DNA of 64,000 nucleotides from Cephalopachus bancanus (taxonomy: Eukaryota > Chordata > Mammalia > Primates > Tarsiidae), in contig JAPVLO010000232.1 in assembly GCA_027257055.1 (NCBI GenBank), positions 2,418,001 through 2,482,000 on the forward strand. Reading direction: 5' to 3'. The position numbers and the translations under genes are program-made. This document shows positions 1 to 12,900 of the stretch, one piece after another; positions within the stretch are counted from its first letter, which is position 1, and every line of letters starts with the position of its first letter. The notes below the pieces were generated by a model. The model was not told the origin of the DNA and made no database searches. It saw only the letters and a program-made list of their open reading frames with translations.

Positions 1-783
1 CCAAGTGCTGGACACTGATGTCTGAGCTTGCCATTTCAACCTGGAATACGAATTACTCACGGATGAGGGCGGGAGTGACCCATGTGAAGAGGAGAGAGGG
101 CACCCCAGGGAAGACACCTGGAGGGCCTGTGAATACTTGGGGATCCTGTCAGCGCAAATGAAGACAGAGCGGGGAGGGCAGGTCGCTTCCCCACATGGAG
201 CTTGGAAAGACAGTCCGTGGGGAGAGAAGAGAGTCTTTTCTTGAGACTGGAAATGCTCCTTGTTCACCCAGAAGACTCCTAGGAGTGCTTCAAAACCCAC
301 TTGGGAGTCGCCCTCAGATGCTGCCCTTCTGTGATCCAGCTGCCACGACACGTCCCCCGTCACAGCAGCCGTCTCTGCCCAGGCGGCAGCTTCCTTGCCT
401 CATGCTCCTGCCTGCCAGTTCCCTGAGGGCAGGGGCTACAGCTGACTGGCCTGTGAGCCTCTGTGTCTAGCCTGGCGTCAGTCACCATGAGGTACCTGGA
501 TGGGAGAGTGCCCCGGTCATGACATTGAGCGTATCTTTTTCGCTCCTTTAGCTGGGTCCATAACTGTTTGTTTACTGACTAAAGGATAGGAAAGAAAGAG
601 GAGAGACAGATTTGACGAGAGGGAGTGGAGGGGAGCAGGCATTCTGAGGAGGGGGTGGGAAGGCAGAACACAAGTGGAGGCCTTGCCCACGACAGGGACT
701 TGGCCAGCCCTTCTCCCGAAAGCCACCCCTCAGGCTGGGCGGGGTCATGGCCCCTCCGCGGCACCCCGCTGCCCTCCGCTCAC
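1..783 (-). other. PLXNA4 intron after e20 (partial)
   Basis: No gene, RNA or recognisable transposon is visible. A purine-rich stretch occurs at about 588-665. The sequence next to e20 carries the GTGAGC donor. Confidence 0.7.
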
Positions 784-953
784 CAGTTGCTCTTCCAGGT
801 GTGACGGACATGCGGGTCATGGATGCCGTGCATGTCGGCCTGCTCGTCCAGGAAGTCAAACATGTACTTGATGGCCAGGGGCAGGGCCGAGCCCCGGTGC
901 GCCGTGCTGAAGATGGTCTCGAAGAGGTCGTCCACGAACTTCTGCAGCGTGCC
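784..953 (-). CDS. PLXNA4: PLXNA4 exon e20 (about residues 1686-1742): second GAP half
   Basis: 170 bp. It encodes [40 protein letters not shown] and [16 protein letters not shown], ending TG of a cysteine codon before GTGAGC. The next exon, with the second catalytic arginine (PLRFW in this family, R1746 in plexin-A1), is outside the window. ADMHG has M where remembered human A4 has K. Confidence 0.96.
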
Positions 954-3900
954 CTGAGAGTGGGGCGTGTGCACACGGCTCGAGGCACGCTCCACGCCCC
1001 GGGACGGGTCCACACCTGCCTTGCAGCCCAGCTCGTGGGAGGCCGGCCGAGTCAACGTCCCGAGCCGTGTTTTCCCTCTGTCTGTCCCCAACAGCACAGT
1101 GAGAACAGCCCCAGCACCGAGGGCTGGGCCCCAGCGAGGCTGCCCTGCCAGCGGCGTGGGGGCGGTCCCAGGCCTTCTGGTGGCCACCCCAGTATGCCTC
1201 ACAAAGGCCTGTGAGTGCGCAAGGTGAGCCTCTGTGGGGAGCCGAACTGAGCCCAGTCTCAGGGCGGGAGACCCCAGCTACAGGTGTGTGACGGCCCCAG
1301 GGACGGGGCACGGGAGGCGGCTCCCCAGGCTCCAAACCCACCAAGTGAGTGCATGCATGAGCCCCAGGGAAGAAGTCACTCTGTCATGAGGCATGGCTGA
1401 AGGACGGGAAGAGGCAGCTAATTTTGGTATGTGGGAAAGGGAATAGAGACGGGAGCAGAAACAAAAGTTCAGGTCGTACAGCAGCACAGATGGTGGTGTT
1501 GGGGATTGCATGGAGCACTGGGTTGAGAAGGATTCTGAGGGTCGGTGCTGGGGATGACGGGTAGTGCTGGGTTGGGGAAGTTTCTGAGGGTTGGCACTGG
1601 GACTGAACGGGCAGTGCTGGGTTGGGGAGGGTTGTGAGGATTGGTGCCGGGGCTGATGGGAAGTGCTGGGTTGAGAAGGAGTCTGAGGGTCAGCGCTGGG
1701 GCTGATGGGCAGTGCCTGCCAGGGGTAGGGGGTGATGGAGTGGTTCCAGCACAAATGCTGGGTCTTGCCGGCTCTGGCACGTCTGGGGTCTGCTGCTGCC
1801 CCTCCTGGATCCCATAGGTGCCCACCCCCGCTCCCGCCGATACCTTGGTGGCCAGGAGCCGTGTCAGGTAGATCTCAGACACCATCTTGCTGCCACGGTC
1901 GCCCTCCTTCTGGTCTCCGTGCTCGTGATTCTTGACCAGGTGCCACCACTTTATGCCACCCTCCAGGTCGGGTGTGACCACGGGCGTCCGCGAGCGGAGG
2001 CTGTCGGGGCTGCCTGTGTACCGGATCACGTTTTCTGCCGAGGAAGGACGACCTTTAGCTCGTGAGGCCATGAAACCTCAGCCCACGCCCTCTCGACCCT
2101 CCTCGCCCTGCCCCCTGGCTGTCGTCTGGTCCCTCCGGCCCCTTGCCTCGGCGGGACATGTCCCCTGAAACCCAGATGCCTTTCCCGCCTCCTCCTGGAG
2201 TCCTCTACTAACTCTGCCCGTTGGGTCACCCCCTTCCTTGGCATTGTGTCCATCTTTAATGACTCGGTTTGTAAGAACATAGGCATGTGCTTGTTTATGC
2301 GTGTCCTCGCGTTTCCCAGGCATGTCTGGAACGTGCTCTGTGTGACCAGTTATGTGCACATGTAGGAGTGGGCGGCTGGCCTCCCTCCGTCAATGTCATC
2401 ATCTGAGCCACCACCCAGGACCCCGTGCACTCTTGGCCTGCCCCCGCCCGGGTCAGGTCTTCCCATCTATTTGTGGACACTCCCGCCAGTGTTTGTGAAG
2501 TGGGTGGAGCAGTCCTGAGGAGGGGAAGTGCTGGGTTGAGAAGGATTCTGAGGGTCAGTGCTGGGGCTGATGGGCAGTGCCTGCCAGGGGTGGGGGGTGA
2601 TAGAGTGGTTCCAGCACAAATGCTGGGTCTTGCCTGCTCTGGCATGTCTGTGGTCTGATGCTGCCCCTCCTGGATCCCATAGGTGCAGTTATGTGTGCAG
2701 GCACTGATCCAGGGACCCGTCTGCTTGTCCAGGAGGGGCTTAGGGGGTGGGAGGTTTTCAATTCCTGTTTTGCTGTTAAGAAAACCGAGGCCCCTGGCAG
2801 TAGGAAGACAAGCCCCAGAGCACATGGCTGGGGACACAGCAGGGCTCCTTCCTACCTCCAGCCCACATCCAGCCTCTACCCTGCATCTGACACCCTCTCT
2901 CCAAAGGGCCTCACACCTGGGTCTCCACCTTCACTGCACTGCATGAACGCAGTGTGACTTATACAAGTCAATTAGGCTCTGTGCATCAGAGTTATCATTT
3001 ACTAATCTGCATAATAGGGGAAATAATAATTATTTAATTTGCTGGATTGTCATGAACATGATGGGAGATAATAGCTATCGCCAAAGCCGAAGCATCTTCT
3101 GTGGCTCATGGGTAGAGGCTCTGCTGTGGCATCAGAGGGACCTGTGGACCCAGGAGCCTCTTCTCCTGTCCCCCCCACCTGCGTGCTTTCCAACTGTGCT
3201 GCCGCCATGACAACAGTCACCCAGGGCCCACAGCAACCCGGGACATCCCACAGGCTCTTTTACCATATTTGCTCGCTGAGGTCCTGGAGACGGTGGAGTT
3301 ATTCACAGCATTATAGGCTGTCACCTGCTTGGACACCAATGCCACCACAGAACCATCTGGCACCTGTAAGGAAAGGGCATCTGAGGGCCTGAGCACAGCG
3401 GTTCTGCCACCCCAGGAAATACAAACAAATCGGGATTAACCCTGTCCTAGGGGGCTGTCGGTGCCTTGCTGGAGAGCTGGGGAGCCTTGGAGGCCACCAG
3501 CTCTCCTCTGGACAAGACAAGAAGTGAATCTGAACACCAAGGAGCAGGCAGCTCATTCCTGGAGTCACTCTCGGCAGGAGCATCCCTGGGAGGCCCCTCA
3601 CTTCAATGCCTGGAAGACTTCCAAGGAGGTCTTTCCTGGGGGACTCGACCCATGCCCTGCAGGAAGCATGCATGGCGGCACGCTCTCGCCAGAGCTGTCA
3701 GGGTTCCCGGCGCCTCGGCTGGGGGACTCTGCCTTCCCTAGGTCACTAAGGGAACATGGGGTGCTGGTGAAGAGGCAGATCTGGGGCCTGGGCGACCTGT
3801 GGCTCCAGGCCCAAGGCGCCAGCAGCAATGGGCTTCGCACTGGCCACACTCCCCCTCCCCATCCCTGCGCGGCCACCCACCTGGTAGTGGGCCAGCGTGT

Positions 3901-6900
3901 TCAGGCGCTTCCAGTCATTTTCGATCTTGGTGGTGACGTCCTCGTCCTGCAGGATCATCCGCGCCCCGCTTCCTTGTCGCCACTCTGCAGGGAGAAGGGC
4001 AGTGTCTCAGAGAGCCCCTCCGGCCCCTCCTGGAGATCCCGAGCCCCTGTATAGGCGCCTACACAGAACCAGCTCAAAAATACATCCGGAGACAGACACG
4101 GGAGCACAGGCTTCCATTAAAATGGGGCACAGAAGCTCTCAAGGCAGACAGACCTGAGCTCCAGTTCTGGCTCTGGTGCCATCCCAACAGACTAGGTGAC
4201 CAAACGGGGTTAGCATGCCCACCGGGTGGTATGCGTGGTCACATCTATAAGCAGATGCTCAGCAGGCACTGGATGAGTGTGGCATGTCACACACACTAAG
4301 CCCATGACAAGACACAGAAGCAAACGCGAGGCAGTATGGTCACCGTGGCACACGTATGTGCTCTGTTGTGAGGGCTCAGAGCTGTTGACCTTGGGTTCCC
4401 GGTTCAATCACTGCACACCCCGCACCTGTTCCACGAACATCCCCTGCACCTTACAGCTGGCGAGCGGGTCACCTGTGCCAAGTTACTGGGTAAAAGTGTG
4501 TGGGAAAATTGGCAAAACCCATTCTCAGGCCTCAGAGCACCCTCCCCCAGAGTTGACATGGACGGTATCCACGTGGCGACCCACCCAATACTTGATTATG
4601 TGACTTGATTATGTGGCCACGCCCACACCCTACACCTTACATTCTTCTCACAGGCCCAGCACCCACAGCACACGGACTCACAGACAGTCACCCGTGGGGA
4701 ATGGCAGGCTGTTTCTCGTCAGTCAAATTTCTACCCCCATGCTTGGTATAACCCACGTGTGGACAGAGACACACACAGTCCAGTCTTGGAATGTCCACAC
4801 ATGGAAATCCATGTGTACATCAGACACACGTCCACACTCCTGCATGTGCACAACACATGCATGCACACACATGCGCACGCACACATTACTCTCAAGGACA
4901 CACACCAGAAAATAAATGACCTTTAAATTCAAAAGCAGCACGTGTTCCAACCAAGAAACCACCATGCACCGCCTCCCAGAAGCTGATATTTTTGAACAAG
5001 GAGCCTGGGCTGAGCGCGGCCAGGTTGGAGTGTGTTGGCCAGTGGCCCTGCCTGGCCCACCAGGGATTTCTTCCGGCAGCCCACAGAGACACGTTTACAG
5101 ATTCCCTGGCTCGCTTCCCTCTTGCCAGGGTTGGGCTGTGGCCCTTGGCTGGCCACATTGTGACATGACAGGACTGACTCCTCCAGTGCATGTGCCATGG
5201 CCTGGTGGCTGTCCCCATTTCACAGACGGGAAAAAAGACCCAGTGAGGGAGCAGTCGTCCTGAGGGGTGGCAGAGATGCCTCTTAGGCCCAGGTCCCTGG
5301 CCTCCAGTCCCCGGGACTTCCTGGCTGCCTGGCTTAGAGCTGAGTGTGCATCAGGTGGTCGAAGGAATGGAAAGGTGAGGATGACAAATTTACTCGCCAG
5401 AGGGAGAAGCCTTGGGGAGTGCCATGGCCTAGGATTCTGGATAGCGCAGCTAGAATTGTCGTGGCGATAGGTCTGGGGCAGTTGGGTCCTGGGCCAACGG
5501 AGACATGACCCACCAGGCACCTGGTCACCAGTGTTTTTGCTATTGTGTTATTTTGTTTCTTGGGTTTTTTTGATTTGTTTTTTATTTTGTGCAGGTGTGT
5601 ATGCACATATTTTTGAGTGACTTGAGCAAAGGAAGAGGCCCAGTTTTGGTCTACCTGGTTCTCTTTCAGCCAAATCAGGTTGTGCTGATGGGGGTCGGAG
5701 GGGCACCAAGACTACGGGCAGGGCTGCTGTGCAGGGGACAGCAGGGGACGATCGTGGGCAGGCAGGAAACACATGCCACGGATGCCTGTGCCTGGTCACA
5801 GTTCCAGAGCTGCAAGAAGAGGCCTCCTGGGCCCCACAGGTCTCTGGCCCAGCCCCTACCTCTGACTGGGACACCAGTGGGCAGCAAGGAGGCGGCAGCA
5901 GTTGTCTTTTTGGCAACTATAGGAGTGTTCCCCAAATGCCCATGTGAGAACGGTATGTTGGATACAAGAGGGACACTTGGCCTCATCTGTGGATCTCTCT
6001 AGCCTGTTTTTGTTATCCTGTGTTCAGACCAATGGCTGGGTGCCTTTTTCTAAAATATCAGAAAGATATAAAAAAAATACAAAGTTCTGTGCCATCGCAG
6101 TCCAGTTCTGGTGGAGAAAAGCCCAGGGGGACGGGCAGCTGCCGTTGGAAGCTCCACCCCTGGGTCAACAGGCAGCCCAGTTGGACCCCGAGGAGGAGAG
6201 AGGTGGGGTACACCAGGGAGGCAGCCAACATTCCCCACACTGAATAAACTAGGTGGGCTAACAAGGCAAGCCACGCCCTGGGGTTACCCTTCCCTGCCGG
6301 AGGCCCTTCCTGTGTCCCACTGGCCAGAACCACTTTTCACGTCTTTCGTTCTTTCCTGAAAACCCTCATTCAGGTTAGTCATGGCCTCTGCTTTTCCAGA
6401 CTCATCATAGAATGTCATGAGAAGATCCATAGTGGTCCAGGCCCGGCCTTCTGATGTGTCCTTGTGTGACTTCCTGATCTCTCTTGATAGGTCTGAGTCA
6501 CTGAGATCCACTGAGCACAGCAGGGACCAGAATTGCCCAGTTCAAAGGCCCCAGCAGGGGACACTCTCCCAACTGCAGGTTTGAGTTCATGGGCTTCGCC
6601 CACCACAGCAGTGAAGATCCGGGCGCAGGCGCGGGTCGGTTGCTGGGAGCCAGGCCTTCTGCCCGGGACAGGAAGGACAGCCCCCTGGTCCCCTGTGCAG
6701 TGCATGCGACTGGTTGGCCCCACCTCCGGAGGCCCCGTGTAAGGGCCGTATTTAATTTGGGCTCTGTTGCATATTCAACGTATGCATAGTTTTATAACAG
6801 CAATGAAAATAAATAGAACCCAGGTCTCCTATCCCTGGTCTGGCATTCCTTTTACCAGATGGGCGCCTTCTGTCTTGACTATAAAAACAGCACGATGCTA

Positions 6901-9900
6901 TCTCTCATTGGGGTCCACACCTGGGTGTGTACGAGACGACCACATTAGCACAGCCGAGGGGCAAAACTGCAGCTGAGCCGAGGGCCAGCATCCTCTGGGT
7001 GAAGGCCAAGCCTCCTGCACACACTCTGCCTGCCCTTGGGGCACAGCAGGAGGATGGAAAATGCCTCCACGGCACTGAAGGGAATTCTGGGACAGAGCGA
7101 CCTCCACACACACCTTCTCTACAGAGGAGGACACTTGCAGGCCTGGTGACCTGAAGCATTGTCAGCGGTTGCTGGGGGTGAAAACTCAGTCGAGCCGGTC
7201 TCCCAGGCCCCAGGTCCCTCTCCACCAAACAACACTCACCGTGTGCCCCCGCTGCACCAGGCATGGTGCAAGCTGGACATGAGGGAGTCACACAGGAAAT
7301 GAAATAAAGCCCAAGCCCTGGCCTGGGAGGGATCCCTGGAAGGGATCCCTGGAAGGGCAGAGACCACGGTCAGGGCTGTGTAGGGGTCAGAGGGGAAGCA
7401 TGCAGGGGCTGGGGCAGGGCTGCCCTGGCTGACTTGTGAGGGGTGAGGGCACACGTGCTGGCTGGAGGGAGGATGAGGGCTCCAGTCCAGAGGGGGCACT
7501 CATGTGACCCTTCCAGGGATCCGTGAGCCTGAGTTCTTGCGGGAGAAAGTTGGAAGGAGAGGCTGGAGAGGTGGAGGGAGGTTGGGAGTGGAGTTCAGAA
7601 GTCCAACATGCCGTGCCAAGGCGTCCAGGAGGGGCTGAGGCCACAGAGGTGGAGGGGGCTAGGGAGAGGAGGGCATCAGAGGAGCTCCTCTGCCAGCCCT
7701 TCTCTGGTAACTGCTCCCAGGTGTTGGACTCTCAGGCCTCTCTACCAGGTGTCTCCTGGGTGCACCTGCCGACAGGTGTGTGGAGCGGTGGAATCACAGC
7801 TGCTCCCAGGCCTCCTGCTCAGGCTGGTTGGGGGATGGTCGGCCCCAACAGGGCGGGGGTTGGGTGTGCTCCTGTGAGAACCTGCTCCCGTTCCCTGAGG
7901 TGAGAGAAGGAGGCAGGGTGCCACCAGAAAGGGTGCCTTGGTTCGAGGCTGGGGATGGGTGGGGTGTGGGCTTCAGGGACATTCAGGAGGGACTTTGGGA
8001 AGAGCGGGAAGCTGGGCAGAGAGGATGGGAGACACTCTTGTAGATCCTGGAAGGAGGCCCTGGCACAGAGCCCTCGCTGACCTGGCTCTCGGAGGGTCCC
8101 CTAACCACTGGCAGTGCCATGGAGAGGCAAGCCCTCCCCAGGGCACACAGCTCCTCACTAGATGTGGGCGTGCAGGTGGGTACGAGGCACCCACTCCCAC
8201 ATGTGCACACACGCGCCTCATCTTACTCCAGGAGGAGGACTCTTTAGGCCTTGCCCAATCCCCACTTCAGGCGTCCTGTTGCCATCTCTCCTCAGACCTG
8301 TCGTGGGAAGCTTCTGGAAGGGCTGATGTGAGAGATGAGGGAGGATGGAGATGCCGCCAGGCTGGGTGGAATGGCAGTCAACACACAGGATCTGCAGAAG
8401 CCCGTGGCACAGCTAGACGCCTGGACCTTCCCCTGGGCCTCCTTTCCTCACCGTGGGTTCTCACAGGAGCACACCCAACCCCAGCCCTGCACAGGCCCAC
8501 CCACCTCTCAAGCTGGCCCAAGCAGGAGACCTGGGGGGAGCCATGATTCCACCACTCTGCACACCTGTCAGCAGGTGCACCCCAGGAGCTACCTGGTAAA
8601 GAACCCCAAGGCCCCAACACTTGGCCTCCCAGAAGTGCTGGGGGCAGGTAACAGAGAAGGACCAGCAGAGGCCCCAAGAGGATCAGGACATGGCTGCTCC
8701 AAAGACCAGAAAATGGACTTGGCAGCGGGAGAGACGGCCATCCACAGATGTTTTGTTAAAGAAAAAAGAATAATTGTAGCGTGACAACATGGTCTCCAAT
8801 ACAACATGATTGAACTATGACACCCCAGCACTTAAAGGAAGAAATTCCCCAGTGGAGGTACATCCTTTGCACGGCAGACTCAAGGTCCTTGTAAACTGCA
8901 GAGCGCCCCGCACCTGTCAGTGACTGCTCTTAGGAGATGTCTAGTGCGGGAACAGCAGAGGAAGGCCACGCCCTGTTTCCCAGCTAAGAGCCAGGCTGGA
9001 GCTGAATAGACACCCTTGAATATGGAATGAGGACCCCGGCATAGCTGTGGGCGGCGTGCCAGGTCCAGGCAGCGTGTGGAAGGCACGTGGTGTCGTTCGT
9101 GGGAGGGGGAAGGTGACCCTGGCATTCACATGCACGTCCCCGAGAGAAAATTGCCAGCCCTGACCCCTCGCAGCGACTCTGCCCGGCAGCCCCGTGCCCT
9201 GCTCCAGGAACCAGGTACAAAGGATTGACACACTCACGATCCAATTTGTTACATTTCCACCTTCCAGGGAGAGAGGGAGGGGGAATAAAAAAGAAAGAAA
9301 AATCCCATTATCTTTATCGGTCCTTCCCATCAGGTGCAGGGGAAAATGCAAACCGGGCGACAGCTGCTGTGAACTCTTTATATTTCACTCGGAAGATAGT
9401 GTATCTTTTTATTGCCTACAGGAATTACTTATTTGAAAAAATATATCCTTTCAGCTGGTTCAACTTGAGCCGCAAGACAGAATGGGGGTGGTGCAGTGCT
9501 GGGGGCTGTTGATAGAACATTTGCGTTAACCGGAGGAGTCTCAGGAGGTCACAGGCAGTAGCGGAGGGGAGAGAGGACTGGCTGTGACTGCATGCGGGGG
9601 GTTGGGTGCTCGCTCCACCCCCCTCACCCCCCGCTGTGTGACCCAGGCCATGGAGCTGAGCCTCTCTGAGCTGCAGTCTCCATCTGTGCAGGGGAACAGA
9701 ATGGCATCACTGATTTCTTCTGGGGGGATGGCAGGAGGCAAAAAGAGTCCCTCAGCTCAGACACAAAAATGTCCTGCCTCTACTGCCACGCTAAAGAATA
9801 TGCAACTTCTGGTCAAGCTGGTGCCCCTGTGCCAGGCACGGAGCTCACCACAAGGTCAACTCCTAGGATATGGAGGCTGAAGAGTTTTAGCGATGCAAGC

Positions 9901-12900
9901 AGGTGCCTGTGGGGGGCGGTGGAAGCGCCGGTGGCCTCTGTCTGCTGCCTCCACGCCTGGTGGTTGGTGGTTGAGATTTGGCTGAGGGAGGCTTCTCACC
10001 TTCTCATTAAAGGCCTGCTTCGCTGGACCTGCACCCCCGGCCTTTTTATTATTACTATTATTATTTTAGTGACGGAGTTTCACCATGTTGCCCAGACTGG
10101 TCTCAAACTCCTGGCTCAAGCCATCCTCCTGTCTCGGCCTCCCAGAGTGCTGGGATTACAGGTGTGAGCCATTGTGCCCGGCCACCCCAGGGGCCTTTTA
10201 AGGGAGCAATTTTTACAGCCAACCAGCAGCCCCTTCCTCGCCCATGCTCAGGGCATGACGTTTCCAGCTGGGAAGACGGGGACATGACAGCCACCAGCCA
10301 TGACGTGGTGTCTCTCCTGGAGGCCCATGGGACTGGGAAGGCTGGATCCTGATTTTGCGTCAGGGGATCCTCCCGCCTGTCTTTAGCTCCGGGGCCTCTG
10401 TTGGTCCTTCTCTGGTACCTGCCCCCAGCACTTCTGGGAGGCCAAGTGTGAGGAAGGCAGCCCCCTCACTCCCAGTGCCATCAAGGGTTGAGGTCATCCC
10501 AGACCCCCTGAGGTTCCGGTCCTGTGTCTGCCCTGCTCTCGTAAGGAAGGGATGCTGTCCTAGTGCAGCAACTGAGCCTGGATCCGTCAAGTAGGACTCT
10601 GCCATCTGCCGCTCATGCCCACAGGAAGTCACGCCCTCCCAGGCTTAGACGCATGCATCTCTCCACACGGTCACTGCAGGCGCAACTCCCGCACCTGGAC
10701 ACAACCTTGGTGAACTCATCTTTCAGCATGGAGACACCTGTGTCTCCCCCAGCTCTCCCTCTCAGCCCTCCCTTACCGGTCTCTCCTCCCACCCATGTGA
10801 CGATGAGGATCCTGAGAAACTGAGAGTGGTCCCTGCCATGAGTCCCGCAGATAGAACAGACAAAGGGAATTGGGGGGGGGGGGGCGCCTGGCTACTCTCC
10901 TAAACCTTCCCTGGAATACGCATCGGGAAGACTCCATCCAGTGTCAGGGAGAGGGGTACAAGGGTCTGAGCTATAACAGCCTCCATCACTTCAAGACCGT
11001 GGTGTCCTCAGAACAGCAGAAGCAAACTAAACCATGCAGACACTTGTATCCAGGCCACTCTAGAGACACAGGTGTGGACACCTGTGCCCACACTCTGCCA
11101 GCACCACCCACACCTCGCACGGGCTTCCTCCCTATCCCAGAAACAGCCTCAGAGATGCCCCTGAAGTGAAGGGGTGCGTGCTCACCCCACCCTCTTTCCT
11201 TCTGCGTCCCAGCCCGGGGCGCAGGGTCTGGTGCACCTAGCCGAGGGCCAAGCCAGGGAAAGGGGGTGAATGCGGAGGTGAGGGTTCAGGGGAACTGGCA
11301 GGACTTCCAGATCCTGAGTCTTTAGGAATTAGGATGTGGGGGGAGGGGAGATGAAAGGGGTGAAAACTCCCCGGGGATCTTAGAAAACAGCCCAGATGCC
11401 CATCTGTCTCGGATGGCTTAGCTGAAGCCAGCTAAGAGGCCAGATGGGGGGATTAGGAGCCTCGGAGGGTCCTGCCACCCCTCTGTGGCCAGGAATCCCA
11501 GACACCACAAGCACATGCACATGCCAGTGCCATTCCCTCCATGCCCAGTGCCTACAAACAGGCACACTTGGCATCCCAGCAGCAGCACTCAGCATCAGCA
11601 GTGGCGGTGTCAGCCAGTACCCACTGAGTGTGCACTACAGGCACGCCCTGCATTCAAGCGGCTCTTACAGGCACCATCTCACTGAATTCTGACTGTGAGG
11701 CAGCTACCACTATTACCACCATTGTATACGCACAGAAAGGCTAAATAACTTGACCAGGGTCACACAGCTAGGACTTGGTGGCACCAGGACCCAAGTCCAG
11801 GTGTGTCCAACATTGACCAGCAGTGCTGGAACTGCATCTCTTCATACGGCCTCTTCAGTGCCCGGGGCTCCCCTCGAGGACCCCCCAGGAAGACATCCTA
11901 CGTCACGCTCAGGCAAACCGTCACTGGCTCTAAGCTGGGCCCTGCTGGCATCCCCTTGTGTATGTAGGCTATTCGATCTATTCGTGGAAACCAGATGAAA
12001 TGCCATCTTGCTCCCAGCAGGCTGTCACCTCTCATTCTTCTCTGCTTCTTCTCTCCATTCTCTCTTGCTGACCCAGATCCTCAAGCCATTGTATTCAGTA
12101 AAAATTGCAGGCACAGAACAGAGAGGCAGAGGAGAGCTGGGGGGGACCACAGAAGCAGGGGCAAGACCTTGGGCTGCCGGGACGCAGGCAGCAGAGAGTG
12201 CCTCTAAATGCCCTTCTCTCCAGACAGGACTCCTCCCACTCTCACCTCGGCTACTTATAGGACCCCAGGCCAGATCACCCACAGAACTCTGGGTGACCTG
12301 AGCCCTCTCTGCTCACTGACCAGTTTGGGGCAGTTCCATGAAGGCAAACCGCACGGGCTCCCAGGAGGCTGGGCACGCCTGACTCCCTCCAGCTGGCGAC
12401 TCTCCCCCTCTGCTCCCCATACCCCAGCCCCATCTGCTGCCAATGCCAAAGGCGGGGACATCCAGGACCAACCGCAGGGACAGCCCTGTGTGGGCACCCA
12501 CTCACCCAGGTCCATATCTGCAGCCTTGGGCCGGTGGGAGCAGGGTACGTTCTTGAAGATGGCATCCAGAATCTTCTCCTTGACCTGAGTGATGGTGTCA
12601 CAGTTGAGGAGCTTCACGGGCACCTCGGGGCTGTTGGCGTTGTCGGGGCTGACACAGCTCAGGACCTGGGGGAAGGTGGGGAGAGGAGGCCTTGGGGGCA
12701 GGGAAGAGGGAGAAGCTCCGGGGTCCCCAGCAGCACCCTGGGACCGGGTCGCAAGGCACAGCCCTCTCCAAGATGGACAGAGAGAGGCAGGGTGACCCCC
12801 GGACACCTGCATTCCTGCCAAGCCACTGCCCTTTCCTGTCGGGGGAGCAGAGTGCCATCCCCTGCTTCAGTGTCCTCGCAGGAGGACGGGCCGCACATGT

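Larger units (their letters stand above)
954..1843 (-). other. PLXNA4 intron e19-e20
   Basis: It holds the ~50-bp tandem array and copy A of the 162-bp duplication, listed separately. Nothing else is recognised. Confidence 0.8.
3985..12505 (-). other. PLXNA4 intron e16-e17 (8.5 kb)
   Basis: It contains a short CA-rich patch (about 4850-4900), an imperfect inverted repeat with a third dispersed copy, an Alu fragment, a G13 run and MIR-like fragments. The remainder (for example 5000-7600 and 8700-9600) shows nothing I recognise. Confidence 0.75.
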
